Below, one piece after another: positions 12,730 to 24,418 of a stretch of DNA of 64,000 bases. Origin of the DNA: Dermacentor variabilis. Taxonomy: Eukaryota > Arthropoda > Arachnida > Ixodida > Ixodidae. The position numbers were made by a program, and so were the translations under genes. Below the pieces are notes generated by a model. That model was not told where the DNA came from. It ran no database searches and worked only from the letters and a program-made list of their open reading frames with translations. The stretch spans positions 127,093,605-127,157,604 of the forward strand of contig NC_134572.1 of the NCBI RefSeq assembly GCF_050947875.1, given 5' to 3'. Position 1 is the stretch's first letter, and the number at the start of each line of letters is the position of its first letter.

Positions 12730-13590
12730 GGAAACGATAGCAGATGATTGTTTAATAAATATGGCAAAAATTTACTGTGGCTGATAGCACAATTCTAAAT
12801 CTTGAATTGGTCCACTCAAGGACGCAGGAATTACATGTACGAGAAACGGAAATGCAAAATCAACTGATTATCAACAATTCACTAATCAGGTTTTAATCTA
12901 AAGACCTTACGGCACATATTGCAATTTACAAATTGGAGCTGGGGAGACTGCAAGGAATACACACTTGAAAAGCATTCCGTAGGTGACGCCGTTTTCAAGA
13001 TATGCACAATCAAACTAGCAGTAAACATGCACGGTCGTTCCACTCATTTTACCTGAACACTGCTTTATGTGTGAAGCCCGAAAGTACCCAGACCACCAAT
13101 GTATTTCTTCGCAAAGTTAGGGAATATATATCTTGAATTTGGTGCCATCTTGAGAACTCGTTCCATGTAAATGTCTTGCAATCTCTATGGCTAATTTTTT
13201 TTAAATTTTCAATATGCGTCCTCAGGCAAATTAAAAACCTAATTAGTTAATTTCTGGTAATTGGTTGATTATGCATTTTGATATCTAGTGCAAACCCGCC
13301 CTGGTTGCTCAGTGGCTATGGTGTTGGGCTGCTGAGCACGAGGTCGCGGGATCGAATCCCGGCCACGGCGGCCGCATTTCGATGGGGGCGAAATGCGAAA
13401 ACACCCGTGTGCTTAGATTTAGGCGCACGTTAAAGAACCCCAGGTGGTCCAAATTTCCGGAGTCCTCCACTACGGCGTGCCTCATAATCAGAAAGTGGTT
13501 TTGGCACGTAAAACCCCAAATATTATTATTATTATTATATCTAGTGCAAATAATGTCTGCCTGTTTTAGCACACAGCGCAAAGATGGGAA
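12730..13590 (+). repeat. Dispersed AT-rich repeat, interrupted by a SINE
   Basis: Second copy of the family at 6590-6960. The shared core is at 12910-12928, and the segment 13180-13290 is rich in AATTAGTTAATT-type sequence typical of the inner part of the family copy at 59600-59860. A SINE (13294-13538) sits at its right end. Boundaries are approximate. Confidence 0.5.
13294..13538 (+). mobile_element. tRNA-derived SINE with 14-bp target-site duplications
   Basis: The 5' end is tRNA-like, with A-box-like TGGTTGCTCAGTGG and B-box-like GGGATCGAATCCC, i.e. an internal RNA polymerase III promoter. A non-tRNA body follows, containing the GGCGCACGTTAAAGAACCCC segment, and it ends in CCCCAAATATT plus an ATT trinucleotide tail. 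The insertion is flanked by perfect repeats ATATCTAGTGCAAA at 13281-13294 and 13537-13550, the mark of LINE-driven retrotransposition. The same family is seen at 40106-40340, 36850-36947 and 18165-18392. I believe it is a common tick SINE, possibly related to the Ruka family of Rhipicephalus, but that name needs a database check. It encodes no protein. Confidence 0.92.
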
Positions 13591-13750
13591 ATGTGCTATC
13601 TGTCACACATGATTTTTTTAAGGAATTACCTTCAGTTTTCGCAGAAACACACGGTATATCAGACCAATCTTTTGCAGCAGCTCTTTTCGCGACAAACCTT
13701 CTAGCGAAAAAAAAAAACGGTTTCCAGCTGCTTTTTTTTTTTTTTGACAG

Positions 13751-14148
13751 GCCCGCAAAGTGTTTTGTACAGGTTTTCATTTGTCAACTTCGAGCAGCTC
13801 CTCCCCTTCATCCATCTCTATACGGAGGTTACAAGAGGAACTCTCTATATCCCAGCAGCGAACAGAGAAGGCACAATCAATCTCGACGTTCTAAGGGATC
13901 TAGCCGGCCACGGCAGCACACCCAATCTGATCAGACCACGCGCCAACATTGCGAAATTTGCATGTGAATCGTTCGGAATCTGCATGTTTAAGCCTCCCGG
14001 ACCATCGCCACGTACAGGAAAGTCACTCTAGGTAGACGTGCTGCGGCCGCTCCTGTACAGTTTCGCAAACGGCCCTAATCATTTGCATGGTATGAGAAAA
14101 GAAAGAAGCAAACAGGTATTGCACGCGGAACGTTCCACTACCACTATT
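13751..14148 (+). pseudogene. Unrecognised coding-like fragment with one in-frame stop
   Basis: After a long T tract ending in GACAG (13731-13750, a good 3' splice acceptor shape) one frame reads through about 93 codons to TAG at 14029-14031, then stays open about 38 more codons to 14148. Third positions are strongly C-biased (runs such as CTC CTC CCC TTC ATC), unlike the AT-rich surroundings. Residues include EQLLPFIHLYTEVTRGTLY and, after the stop, VDVLRPLLYSFANGPNHLHG. I recognise no family. It could be a host exon, an exon pseudogene broken by a CAG-to-TAG change, or part of an unknown mobile element. It lies 0.2 kb downstream of the SINE. Confidence 0.35.
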
Positions 14149-14547
14149 TGACGCCGTCTTGACCAAGCTCGTATTTGTTTCCTCGGATCTGTTCTCCTGC
14201 GAGACAGACACCGCTTTCTGTTCTTCTTCACATTTCTTTAGTTATTTTACATTGAATGCACCATTTAAAATGACGTGGCTGTGATCGACCGCTAGCTGTG
14301 GTAAGCACATTCGGGGACGAGTGCGTTGCCCTTTTAGTGGCTCAGCTGGTGCGTCGCATTAGACGCGTATTTGCTCGGTTAGCCTTATGCGTGGAAAGTC
14401 AGCCTTAGTTCGCCGTCTGCAAGTGAGCTCGAGTCGCAGCCAGTGCCACGATTGCCGAAGTTTCCACTGCTCTTGTAAATATTGTGTATAGTGTAAATTT
14501 TGTAAATAACCCATAACTGCTTCTCATCTGCTTGCTGCTCGTTGTTC
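14149..14547. other. No recognisable gene
   Basis: Nothing recognised; short ORFs only. Confidence 0.5.
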
Positions 14548-14562
14548 CTCTCTCTCTCTCTC

Positions 14563-14618
<56 letters not shown>
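14548..14618. repeat. Compound microsatellite (CT)n(TA)n
   Basis: (CT) repeats at 14548-14565 run directly into (TA) repeats to 14618. Alternating Ile-Tyr ORFs across it are artefacts. Confidence 0.97.
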
Positions 14619-14621
<3 letters not shown>

Positions 14622-15097
14622 TCCAATTTTCCCCCATATCCCCGTGCTAGCCGATGTTCAGAGGTGGTGCATATTTCCGATTCCTTTAGTTTCCGTAACA
14701 GCAGCAAATAATTTTTATTGCGACCGTTCGATTAATTTTGGGGGGATACGGAACCCCGAGAACGCAAATTTTCTCGCCGTCTACACGTGTTGTCGCTGCT
14801 TGTTGACATTCTGACATCGGAACTCGCTCTTCGCGGACTGTAGTAAGAAAATGTGCGGAATGCGCGGGTCCTTTGGCACTTTCTTGTGTGCCTATTAACA
14901 CTCGCAAAGGTCCTACGTAGATTACGACAGTGCCCCGCACGACGCTGTCGTTGAAGATGCACATAAAATAGTGGCACGCAGTCCGCGATTATGCGTGCGT
15001 AGCAATCTGGAGGGAAGCCCGGCTGCACCCCACAGACGCTGGGACATCTTAATCACCTCAAAAGGAGATTCCCAGCTAGTATCGAAAAATTCAATAA
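14619..15097. other. No recognisable gene
   Basis: Overlapping ORFs under 100 codons on both strands; no motif seen. Confidence 0.5.
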
Positions 15098-15254
15098 AAA
15101 TTCTGAGAATTGTCTACTGATGCGTAAGCATTCTTCGGCTCGGCTGTTACTTCGCTTTTGCTCACTCATGTTGCTTCCCTTTTGAATGTCTACCCATCGC
15201 CTTTTGCTGTATCGAAGAATGCTTGTGCATTAGTAGACAATTCTCAAAATTTCT
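15098..15254. repeat. Inverted repeat, arms about 40 bp, spacer about 75 bp
   Basis: The left arm 15098-15137 and the reverse complement of 15213-15254 share GAGAATTGTCTACT and AAGCATTCTTCG with only a few mismatches between them. The spacer is unrelated. This is the shape of a small MITE or a foldback element; no flanking target duplication was obvious. Confidence 0.75.
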
Positions 15255-16847
15255 GTAGCGTATTTTTTTAGCGAGCGTCGGGGGCACTATAACGTCGTTT
15301 GCGATCCGCTTCTGAGCACCTCTTTCGCTCTTCTTGCTGCTGATTATCTTCTAGTTCCTGGCACTCTTCACGTTGTTCCTTCTGCGACCACGAGATTCCC
15401 GTTGTCATTCAGCGCTCCAACGGCCGCTTCTCAGTTTCACCAAGCTTACGTTTCTTTGGTGCCATTGTCATCGTCTCGGCATATCTGACCCGCTCAAGGC
15501 CATCGTAGAAACTGAGCCTGACCGCTAATAGAATGCGTTTTTTTTTCCTCAAGCCACATCTACCAGTCACTTATTCTTATCATTTTATACTTCTTTTATT
15601 GCATCAAATGACTTTGTCGAGACAACGGCAATGTGACCAGTCTTTTTTTTAAACCCATTTTGAAGCTATCATCTAGAGTTACAATATTACAACAAAGAAA
15701 TCACTTAACATGACCAATTACGTACTTATTTCCCAGTTACAAGGCGTTACGCGACAGACACCGTTTCTCCGTGGTGCTCGCCGAATAATGCCTACGCATT
15801 AAAAGCCTCGGACCTTTAGCCTACTTCAGATCACACTTACGCTTCCATGTAGTTTGTATGTACTTTATACAAGGGCGGCTGATTTTATCGGACGTGCTGC
15901 CGCGCCCACGCTCGAGACCAAGAGCACGCCTTCAGCGTAGGCCGTACCTCGTCTACGCACCGCATGAGCGTGAACTCTATGAGGAGTGCTCGAGACACGA
16001 CAAGCACTAACTCACGCGTTCACCACTACCACTCAATGCGCTGCGCCTGTTCTCTGTTATATATCTGTAACGTGTCTGTTACAGCTGCTGGTTTAAATGA
16101 AGTTAAAAAAAAAGTGCAAGTACCTTGTGAGCAACGCTCAGAACGGCCACCAGGGTGTCTTGGTGGGAATAAAAATATTGTCACGATGAGGCTATTCTGT
16201 CTTTCGATGTACCTACACCTTTCTTTATCTGCTCATCGAATTCTATCGCATGTTTTTTTTTCTTCTTTTTCTGTATGAGTGTTGAATCTTGCCGAATGCA
16301 CCACACGTGTGCAGACCGATGGTACAGTGGCCAACCTGGGGACACAAGCCTGCGCTGGGTCCCATGCTACCCTGTTATAAAAATAGGGGTCTGGTGTCCG
16401 CACTAGCAGGTACTTCACTAATAAGAGGCCGCACCACCGCCCACTTTCGGCAAGTTTCCCTCCATCCCGTTGCTCACAGTCTCCGATCGTTGCGTCACCT
16501 TCTGGCTTCTTTCACAGCTCTATACCTCCCAACCCTAGGCCTTCGTTCTGGTTCGCCTGCCGTGCTTAACCGTTTTTCGAGGTGTATGGGAATGAAGGTG
16601 CCTTACAGTGTTGTAGAATCGCGAGAACGAAAGTGATTTCATACACTAATTACGTTACTTTCCCAGCTTTCTGCGGGAACAAGATTTCTCTACCTATTAG
16701 TGCCGGCGAGCCGTTGAAATAGGGTGGAAGCTGTCGATGCCACGCACTGCAAAAAAGCGCTCTCGTTTTTCAGTCTTCTATAGGAGGGACTTTCCTTATA
16801 TATATGGTGGCATAGATAGCTTTCTTCCTTTTCTGATACATTGCCAC
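15255..16847. other. No recognisable gene
   Basis: Includes a (T)-rich patch at 16245-16270 and ORFs up to 115 codons without recognisable motifs. Confidence 0.5.
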
Positions 16848-16850
16848 TAT

Positions 16851-16890
<40 letters not shown>
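16848..16890. repeat. (TTTA)n microsatellite
   Basis: About ten tandem TTTA units. Confidence 0.95.
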
Positions 16891-17435
16891 TGGTAGCTTT
16901 TGACTTGTTTCAGCGACGACCGGTTATACACCACCTATTTTTATTTGGCAACGCCGGACATGTCATAACGTTAGATGTCAAGCTATTACGTTGTAATAGG
17001 TCCTGCTCTTCATTTATTGGCTAAATACTCATAAAAACCGAAATGAGCTTCATTTACGTAAGTAAGACGCATTGAACTGAAAGAGCGCTGCTGTTAAATT
17101 ATTTCGTTTCTTTTTTTTTTGCCTCGCATTCTCGTCACCTCGCGCGCGTGTCTATCGTGTTTGTTCTCGTCTAAGAAGACAATTTCCTTTTCCAAGATGT
17201 AGAAGGGCAAACTCATCCAGGTCGGCTTACATTCGAATAAATACAGCACTTTCCTTCAGCGCTTCATATGCGGCCACGCCCTCCTCAACCGCGTGTATTC
17301 TGCGCGCAGCTTTTTTTTACCTTCGCATAAACACAATGCTGTGGGGTGATGGTGACTCATGGCTCGATCTGCTAAGTGGGGCCGGATAACCTCCGAGCGC
17401 GTACCGCTGTTATGTTCACCGCAACGAGCACGAGT
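16891..17435. other. No recognisable gene
   Basis: Non-coding with poly-T runs at 17110 and 17311; nothing recognised. Confidence 0.5.
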
Positions 17436-17469
17436 AAGAAAGAAAGAAAGGAAGAAAGAAAGAAAGAAG
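17436..17469. repeat. (GAAA)n microsatellite
   Basis: About eight imperfect GAAA units. Confidence 0.9.
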
Positions 17470-18164
17470 ACATGCCTCGATTACGCAAAGGTTTTGTCAG
17501 TTCAATTATTTTCGTTCGCGCGATGCAATTGCGCTAACAAGCAGCGCTCAGCCATGCGCGAAGATAACGACGGGGAGTTTAAGATATTGCCCTGGGCACG
17601 GTTTTGGGTTGCTGTGAGTGCATGCATTGCATTATTCGTTCGCACTTACTCCATCATTTGTTCGTGTTTCGTCACACATGTGACAGACGTGCAAGTAGTG
17701 CCGCATATCGGGCCTTCTAGCGGTATTCGGTTTGTGCGGAGGTTGCTAATGATGCCGCAATAGCTTCTGCTTCTATCTTTGCGTCTCGGTAAACGTTTTG
17801 CAGGTCGCCTTTATTATCTGCATGCGCAGAGTCTCACAGCATGAGGCGTATCGAAGACAGCAGGACAGATGTTCACAAGCTTTAGTGTCATGCGCACAGT
17901 GCTTCTGTGTCAGCGGATGCCTCTCTCTGAGTAGATACAGCTCTCTGAACCTGAGGCGAATATTTTGTTGTAAATTAGAGGTACACTATTTTTTACTGTC
18001 ATTTCATGCAGACTAGCTTAAGATATCAGCCTTGGCGTACAATTTCATATTTAAGCCCAAGCACTAGAACTACGACATTTGCGCCGATGAGACATTCCAT
18101 ACGCGCAAACAGGCAACAACCTTGGTTGTTTGGGAACTGAAAGCACTCTAGGGTTAAAACAGTT
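17470..18164. other. No recognisable gene
   Basis: Short ORFs only; nothing recognised. Confidence 0.5.
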
Positions 18165-18392
18165 CTAGGGTTTTGAGTGCCGAAACCACTATTTAATTAT
18201 GAGGCTAGCTGTAGTGAGGGACTCTGGATTAATTTTGACCAATTCAGGTTCTTTAACGTGCACCCGATGCATGATACACGAGCATTTTTGCATTTTACTC
18301 CCATTAAAGTGCGGCCGCCCCGGTCAGCATTTGATCCCGCGACCTTGTTCTTAGTAGTGCAACGCCAAAGCTACTAAACAACCACGGTGGTT
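18165..18392 (-). mobile_element. Old, diverged SINE copy of the 13294 family
   Basis: Read on the minus strand it keeps the tRNA-like head (ACCACGGTGG end), GATCCCGCGACC, GTGCGGCCGCC and GGTTCTTTAACGTGCAC in the same order as the intact SINE, but with many substitutions and small indels. No clear target-site duplication. It is visibly older than the other copies. Confidence 0.8.
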
Positions 18393-21300
18393 TTCTGTGC
18401 AGGGTACTGCTATGATTAATGATTGACAGGACTTCATTAATACGACACGGCAGATTTTGCGGATGGCATAAGGTAATTAAAGCAGCATTCACTTTCGTTC
18501 ATCGAACGACGAGAAGGAAAACAATTAGCTTATAAATTATTTTTTTAACATCACACTTTGGAAACATTTTAAAAGTGTGTCGACGTTATTTTGTTTTAGT
18601 TGTAAACGGCGAATCCATGGGCAAGAGTGCTGTAAATAGGGGAGCCTGTATTTTACGTTCGCTTCATTCAGGCAAACATATAGCCACATCGTTCAATGAG
18701 AAAAAGACAAAGGAAACATTGAAAAAGCCGGCCCGCGACACCATTCTAAGACCTATGGTGTCGCTGAATACCGAAGGTCTTGTAATTGTATCTTGCACCG
18801 TGTTTATTTAATATTTTATTTTTGTCGAACAGTTTGGCGAAAGTTTGACACCTTTTACGTAGTAGGCACACCGTTCGCAATGCTACATTCCACTCATGTA
18901 CTAATGTTGTGCAATTAGTACTTTACAGCATTCTGATCTGCAGCGGCTTGTTCCTTCTCGTTATAACACAGAGATCGAAAGTCCGAAAGCTTACAGGATC
19001 AGCCTAGCTCTAGCGAATACCATTCTGCTCTATCATATCCACATGTCCTTCAGTTAGTGTTAACATCTGTGTGCCGCGGGATTTCAAGAAATTGAATCCA
19101 CACACAAAATAGAGAGACATCAACTTCGCTGCTATTCTGCTCAACCCCAAGACGAGTAGGATAAAAATTGTAGCCCCACAATTGCAGAACAAAACGATCA
19201 TTTGCAGAGAGTGCTGCAATTACCGGATGAGCCGGGCACGACACTAATTCTCTGAAGACACCTGTGGTTCAGAGCAGAAATAGAAAGAACGAACCAGGGA
19301 ACGAAACACTAAAGACGGAAGCCGAAGTGAGACATTCGTACGTACGGAGCTCAAAAGAGGAAACGGAGAAGTGAAACGGTTTCTCAATAATTCAATCCCG
19401 GGTAATTACCGGAGATGGGGATAAAAGCTTCGGCGCAAGAGCTAAACTGAAACGAAATAAACAAGATAAGGCATAAAGACTGCCCGTCTTGCCGGTCTTT
19501 ACCTTAGCGCCGCCTAGAGAGCTGGTCCATTGTGACACAGGCGGTATGGTAGAGCGGGTAAAGAGGAATAAGAGAGCTGCGTAAGGAGTTCGGTTTTGTG
19601 CGTTTATTCCCTTCATTTTTTCTTCAGTACCCGAACTTCGCGACGAACAGCGACGCGGGTTCTGCTGCGCGAACTCTCTGATTAGGAGAAGCGGACAGAC
19701 CTCTCAACTCGGATTCAACATTATGACCACAACGCTGACCCACCGCATTCACGGGGAAATGGCTTCCTTAATTCTGCTTCCTCCCCTAACTTTTCGTTTT
19801 GCTACCTCCTCGCCGTCATGCCATCCACGCGGTCATATAATGTGGAACGCTAATGCCTCAATCTCGCATGCTTCTCGCCAGGACGCGCAGGGTAAAAAGA
19901 TCTGAAGCGGGAACACCGGAAAGGCTTGCAAACTAGCATTACGCAGAAGGAAAAACGATTGTGTTCCGACCTCTCGTAACATCGCAGAAGTCCTTCCAGG
20001 AGCGCTAAGCTATTACAAGTGTGCAGAGTCAAAGAGGCGCAATGAAACCACTCATTGGAAGATTCCTTAGGGTGCGCGCCTGTACACGGGAGGAACGCAT
20101 GGTCAGTCGGTTGTCATCAAGGTGGAATCTGGGGCGTGCCACTTGAACACGGGCCACTTGCTTGGGCAGTTGCTTCGTTGGCTGGTTCCTCGGTTGCCGC
20201 CGGCTCATGGCCGTTTGCATCACGCCAGGTTGAATTGGAGGCAGAGAGGCAGCCGGAAATTCGCTTCCGTTCTTTCCCGAACGTCCCGCCCTGCGGCACC
20301 CGGGGATTTTTCATCGACCCGTTGATGGTGGAAGTGACAGATGCGGGAGAGTAGGACGTGAAATAAAGGCACGGGGGTAGCCACACCCAAAAGCGTCGGA
20401 AAGCATGGTTGGGAATCCGGCCTTATCTAGCCGAATTCCTTAAGCATGGCGGCGGCGGTAGTGCAATCGATTTGTCGGTCGCTCGTGTCTCCAGTCTTCT
20501 GTTGGTAGCTTGTGTTGGAGAACAGAACTCTGCGATGATTTTAGTACTTGTTCTGAAGTGAAGGAGCAAGGGCTAGGATAATTCCGGCATTGCAGCTTTT
20601 AATTTTCCAGTAAAATCAGTTATTATTTCCTTCTAACCAGCTCCTAAACAAATATAACCCTAATTGTGAAAGACCAACGATCACAACACGACACCTTGAC
20701 ACACACAAGCCATTTTCGTGCCCGATATGTGAAGAGCTCTTGAAATGGAGGAGGATCGTTACGTTTGCAGATCCCCGGCAACGTCCTAAAAACGGCTGTA
20801 GCGCGTTCAAAGCATTTTAATATTGATTCGACTCGACTAAAGAAAAATAATTTTGAGCAAGGCCCTCGCGTTTAATGTGGTCTGAATGTCGTATGTGGCA
20901 CTTCACGCCACTGGGCCTTACCGTATAGTCACAGAAATGCGTAAACTCTTGGTAGCCGCCCTTACATGTGTATGCACAACAGTCGACACAGCGTCTACTT
21001 ATTTGGTGTTTTCGTGATCTCCTATTTGCTGTACATGTCATAGAACTGACGCAGCTGCGATTTTAATAACACGCGTCAATGGTAAACGCTTTCTTGAGAT
21101 AATCGGCGATACAAAAGCGAGTAGCCGATCTGGTTCGTACGGCTCTGGCAGTCACACCAGGCTGCCAGTGGCAACGCACAAATCAGGGAGGTATTAGGTG
21201 AATTTTCATCAGTGTTTACAGCGCTTGCCTACGCTCGGGGTCGACGTGTCAACTTCTCCATGGGTGGACAGTCAGAGGCGCAATTGCTTTATTTTTCTAA

Positions 21301-21726
21301 GAGTGATCCGGAATCTACTAGGGGGGAATCCAACCAACCGACAGAGACAGGCAAAACCATGCTGTGGTAGACAAAGAATTTCCTTTTCAAGAGAAAGGCG
21401 ACAAGCACGATCAAAAGCAGCACGCACTCATGTCAAAGTGTATCACGCGGTCGCGTAGACCTCGGGAACCGAAACAACGTATTCAGATATTCTGTCGCAC
21501 GGACACCCTTTATGCGACGAGGAACGAGAAGTGTGTCCCGTGGGTCATGGGCGGGCCCCGTTCCGTCCATCCGCCACGTGTTTTGCGATATAATGGCCGT
21601 CAAACGAGCGCCTCATGCCACCCGACGTCTCTGTCCTTCCTTCAGCTATCGGGTGAGGGACAGGCGAATGGCAACGAAGCAGAGAGGAGGGGCGCACCCA
21701 GTCCGCGAACTCTCTCGCGCATTTCG
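18393..21726. other. No confident gene; two weak coding hints
   Basis: Mostly featureless. A 99-codon plus-strand frame at 20055-20354 has GC-rich third positions towards its end and is followed within 10 bp by AATAAA (20362-20367). A 20-codon frame, MAAAVVQSICRS and onward, starts at 20446 in a GC-rich patch and runs into GTAGCT, which could be a splice donor. Neither matches a family I know and both may be chance. Confidence 0.35.
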
Positions 21727-22612
21727 TTTTAACGCGATAGCGTTAAGGAGCTCGTGTCGCAGAAAAGCCGGTGTCGTCGGCGTCGGTGTCGGCGTCGGCG
21801 TCCGCGGCGTTGGCCGTGAGCGATAAATCACGGCAGGCACTTCATAAATAAAAAGCAACTTCCAAGATGGGCTGGGTGGGAATCGAACCAGGGTCTCCGG
21901 AGTGTGAGACGGAGACGCTACCACTCAGCCACGAGCTCGACGCTTGAAAGCGGTACAAACGCGCTTCTAGTGAACGCGGTGTTGCCTTAAAAAAGTGCCG
22001 TACAAAGTTATACTGCGGTGTATATCGGTAATTATGAGCATGTAACTTACAGAAGTCGCATTTACACGAGTAGCGAAGTAAGTTTCCGCTACATTTCTTC
22101 TGCGCTTACCGCACACGCAGAGCCATCTTGCGGCAAACACAGAAGACCCCCTCCTCTCAATGTACGGCGCTGCCCCGACAGGTGGCGCGCCATGCGCGCA
22201 TTGGGGCTGTGCGCGGACCGGTGCCAGGCGCGTCGCGGCTCCGACTCCCTCTCCCCTGACGACGCTTCGCCGTGCTCCCACGCGGGTTGCAGAATGAAGC
22301 GCCGTTCCTTTCTTTAGATCACTATCTATCTATCTCTCTGCCCGTGCCGATCACGACGTTTGGCTGGCGTAGATCGTTTCCCCCTCCGAGATACGAGTTC
22401 TTTGGCTCGTTCCGTTTGCTCGGGCGCACGTTTCGTTGCCGCGCCGAACGCTGCGTTGCTCGACGCTCTCCGTGTGATAGGTGGCCGCAAAGTCCGATGC
22501 GGGGCGCCTCGTAAGTGATCCCTGCGCCGTAGCGCATTGTCTTACACCCATTGGCGGGTCGATGGGAACGCTGTCGCGTTCCACTCTTGAAGGCGAAGCT
22601 TAAGCGTCCTCC
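21727..22612. repeat. Composite GC-rich repeat bounded by small hairpins, with a tRNA-like core
   Basis: The left edge has the perfect hairpin TTAACGC-GATA-GCGTTAA (21729-21746); the right edge has GGAACGC-TGTC-GCGTTCC (22565-22582) followed by GCGAAGCTTAAGCGTCCTCC. Between them are a GTCGGC minisatellite (21771-21812), a minus-strand tRNA-like sequence (21869-21938) and about 600 bp of GC-rich sequence. The paired hairpins with the same AACGC/GCGTT stem suggest that this is one mobile unit. I recognise the motifs as common in tick genomes but cannot name the family. Confidence 0.55.
21869..21938 (-). tRNA. tRNA-like sequence, probably a SINE head or pseudo-tRNA
   Basis: On the minus strand it has an A-box-like TGGCTGAGTGGTAGCG and a perfect B-box region GGTTCGATTCC, and it can form D and T arms. 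The anticodon arm needs a 10-12 nt loop instead of 7, and the acceptor ends (GAGCTCG and CAGCCC) do not pair. It is therefore not a functional tRNA; it sits inside a composite repeat and probably served as a polymerase III promoter. The anticodon cannot be called safely. Confidence 0.5.
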
Positions 22613-24418
22613 AATTTTTATAAACGCGGTAAGAATAAAGATTAACGTGGACTTAAACACGTCTGAAAACGGCACTAAAGCTGATCGTTATTATCCGCGA
22701 GAAAGAGGTAAAGAAAAAAGAGACCTCCCGTCGGCAGTCGAACAGCCATTGCAGGGACAGCAAAGTAGAAAGATGTTTGAAGAACAAGTGGCCTAAATCG
22801 CATGCTCACCGAGAAGCTCACACTGTAGCTTACGTGCGCTGCGGCTGCTTTTCGGGAAACGGGTGCGAGATAAATGTTTGCTGGGGGAGAGGCGACTGGC
22901 CGCGGTAGCATTCTATCACGAGTTGCCGGTTCGGGCTTCGCCCGCATTCCTCTCTCTCTTTTTCTTTCTATCGTTCTTTATAATTGTTTGACTGGCTGCC
23001 TGTGTTGATTTGAGGCTCTGAGCAAGCCCTTTCGTTGCTGTGTAAGCTGACTTAGGGATGCACTACTCCAACAGGAGCCAAAGAAGATTTTGTACAGCGA
23101 GGGAACAGGAAATGGGCGGCAGTAACAAACGGTGGTGCGCTACTGCCTAAGGTACTCGAAATGAAAGCTTTGCTCTGCCTCAAGTTTTTTGGCTTCCTTT
23201 TAGCATGCCTCAGGAGTTCTCGGGAGATCAAGAGAAATGGGTGCATCAGAGCCAGGTGAGGGATCAAAGAAGGGATGGTCGTTCGCGTGTTCGCAAGAGT
23301 TCCAGTGCCAGATGGGACAAAGTGGATCGAAGAACGCGGCATGGTGTACGTAAACGAGTTTGCCTTGCCGCTGCCTTTCCGCCAAAGCAACGCGCTTCTG
23401 CAATTGTCCGTCGCAGAAGATCCGCTCAAGAAGCGGCGCCGGACGAGAGCAGGACAAAAGCAGGAGCAAGAAAAAAATTTCCTAAATGCTCTATCCATGT
23501 GGAAAACGCGCTGTGTTCGTTCGAGCATGCATGCGTGCGTCATTTGGAGCTGTCATTCGGCTAGCGTTTCATGGCATTTACATAAAAAAAGACGACAAAA
23601 CGGAAGGGAGACATGTTAAGTAGAGGGAGGTTGGGTTTGTTACCCTAATAGGTGAGAATGAGAAGGCTGATCTGAATTCGATGTTTCTTAAACGACAGTC
23701 ATGTTGCCTTTCTTTCTGAGCTCTAAAAGTTGTGGCGAGTTGCAGCACGTTGCTTTCCGTGCCAATAACACGATGTCTCTCTCTTTTCTTTCTCTCTACT
23801 TCTGTCATGTTTTAGTTATTTTATCTCTTCCCCCGACACAGGGCAGCGAAGCGGCATTTACACTGACTAACATTCTTGTCTTTCCCTCCTTTTTTCCTAC
23901 CCTTCCTACTGGGTTGAACTTTATGGGTGCATACTTCGCTTCAAAGTGACAGAAACTTGTTACTCTTTGGGCGTTTCAACGTTAGAGGGTTTGTGCGACT
24001 TTTATTCTGCTATTACAGGAATTGCGCTCTGGCTAAGGTCGTTCTCGTCAGAACGAAATACAAAATGCCAGAATAAAGCTAAATAAAAAGGAATGAAGAG
24101 CTTTTCTTTAGGCCACACTTGAATTTTAGCCCCCGACAATATGCAGCTAGATACTTAGCCGAAACAGCCGAGTTAAGTGGTTAGTATACCGCCACAAACG
24201 TGATAAATCAAATTGAGAGATTATAATTGACAAATTGAGGAGACTATAAACACCTCCCCAAAACCAGCACTCCGACCAAGAATGCTGCAAGAGTAAATAT
24301 CTAGCTGAGCTACACTGTGCAGCTCCATTACGGCATTTTTATATGGCTTTCTCTGGCAATTTTAGCTTTGTTATCATGCCGCCAGCATTTGCGTCACCTG
24401 GTTTGCAGAAAACAAGAA
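22613..24418. other. No recognisable gene
   Basis: Contains a plus-strand 114-codon frame (23275-23619, start MVVRVFARVPVPDGTKW) and an overlapping 163-codon minus-strand frame (23052-23543). Base composition is fairly balanced, both strands are open together, and I recognise neither product. Confidence 0.45.

Noticed and set aside
14405..14814. ORFs with alternating Ile-Tyr
   Set aside because: Products of the (TA)n microsatellite; the same applies at 59744-60128.
20446..20505. First coding exon starting MAAAVVQSICRS with a GTAGCT donor
   Set aside because: Only 20 codons, no downstream exon could be linked, and GC-rich GCN repeats inflate the impression of coding.
23052..23619. 163-codon minus-strand and 114-codon plus-strand ORFs
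   Set aside because: Both strands are open in the same place, no family was recognised and no splice or start context decides between them. Not annotated as genes.
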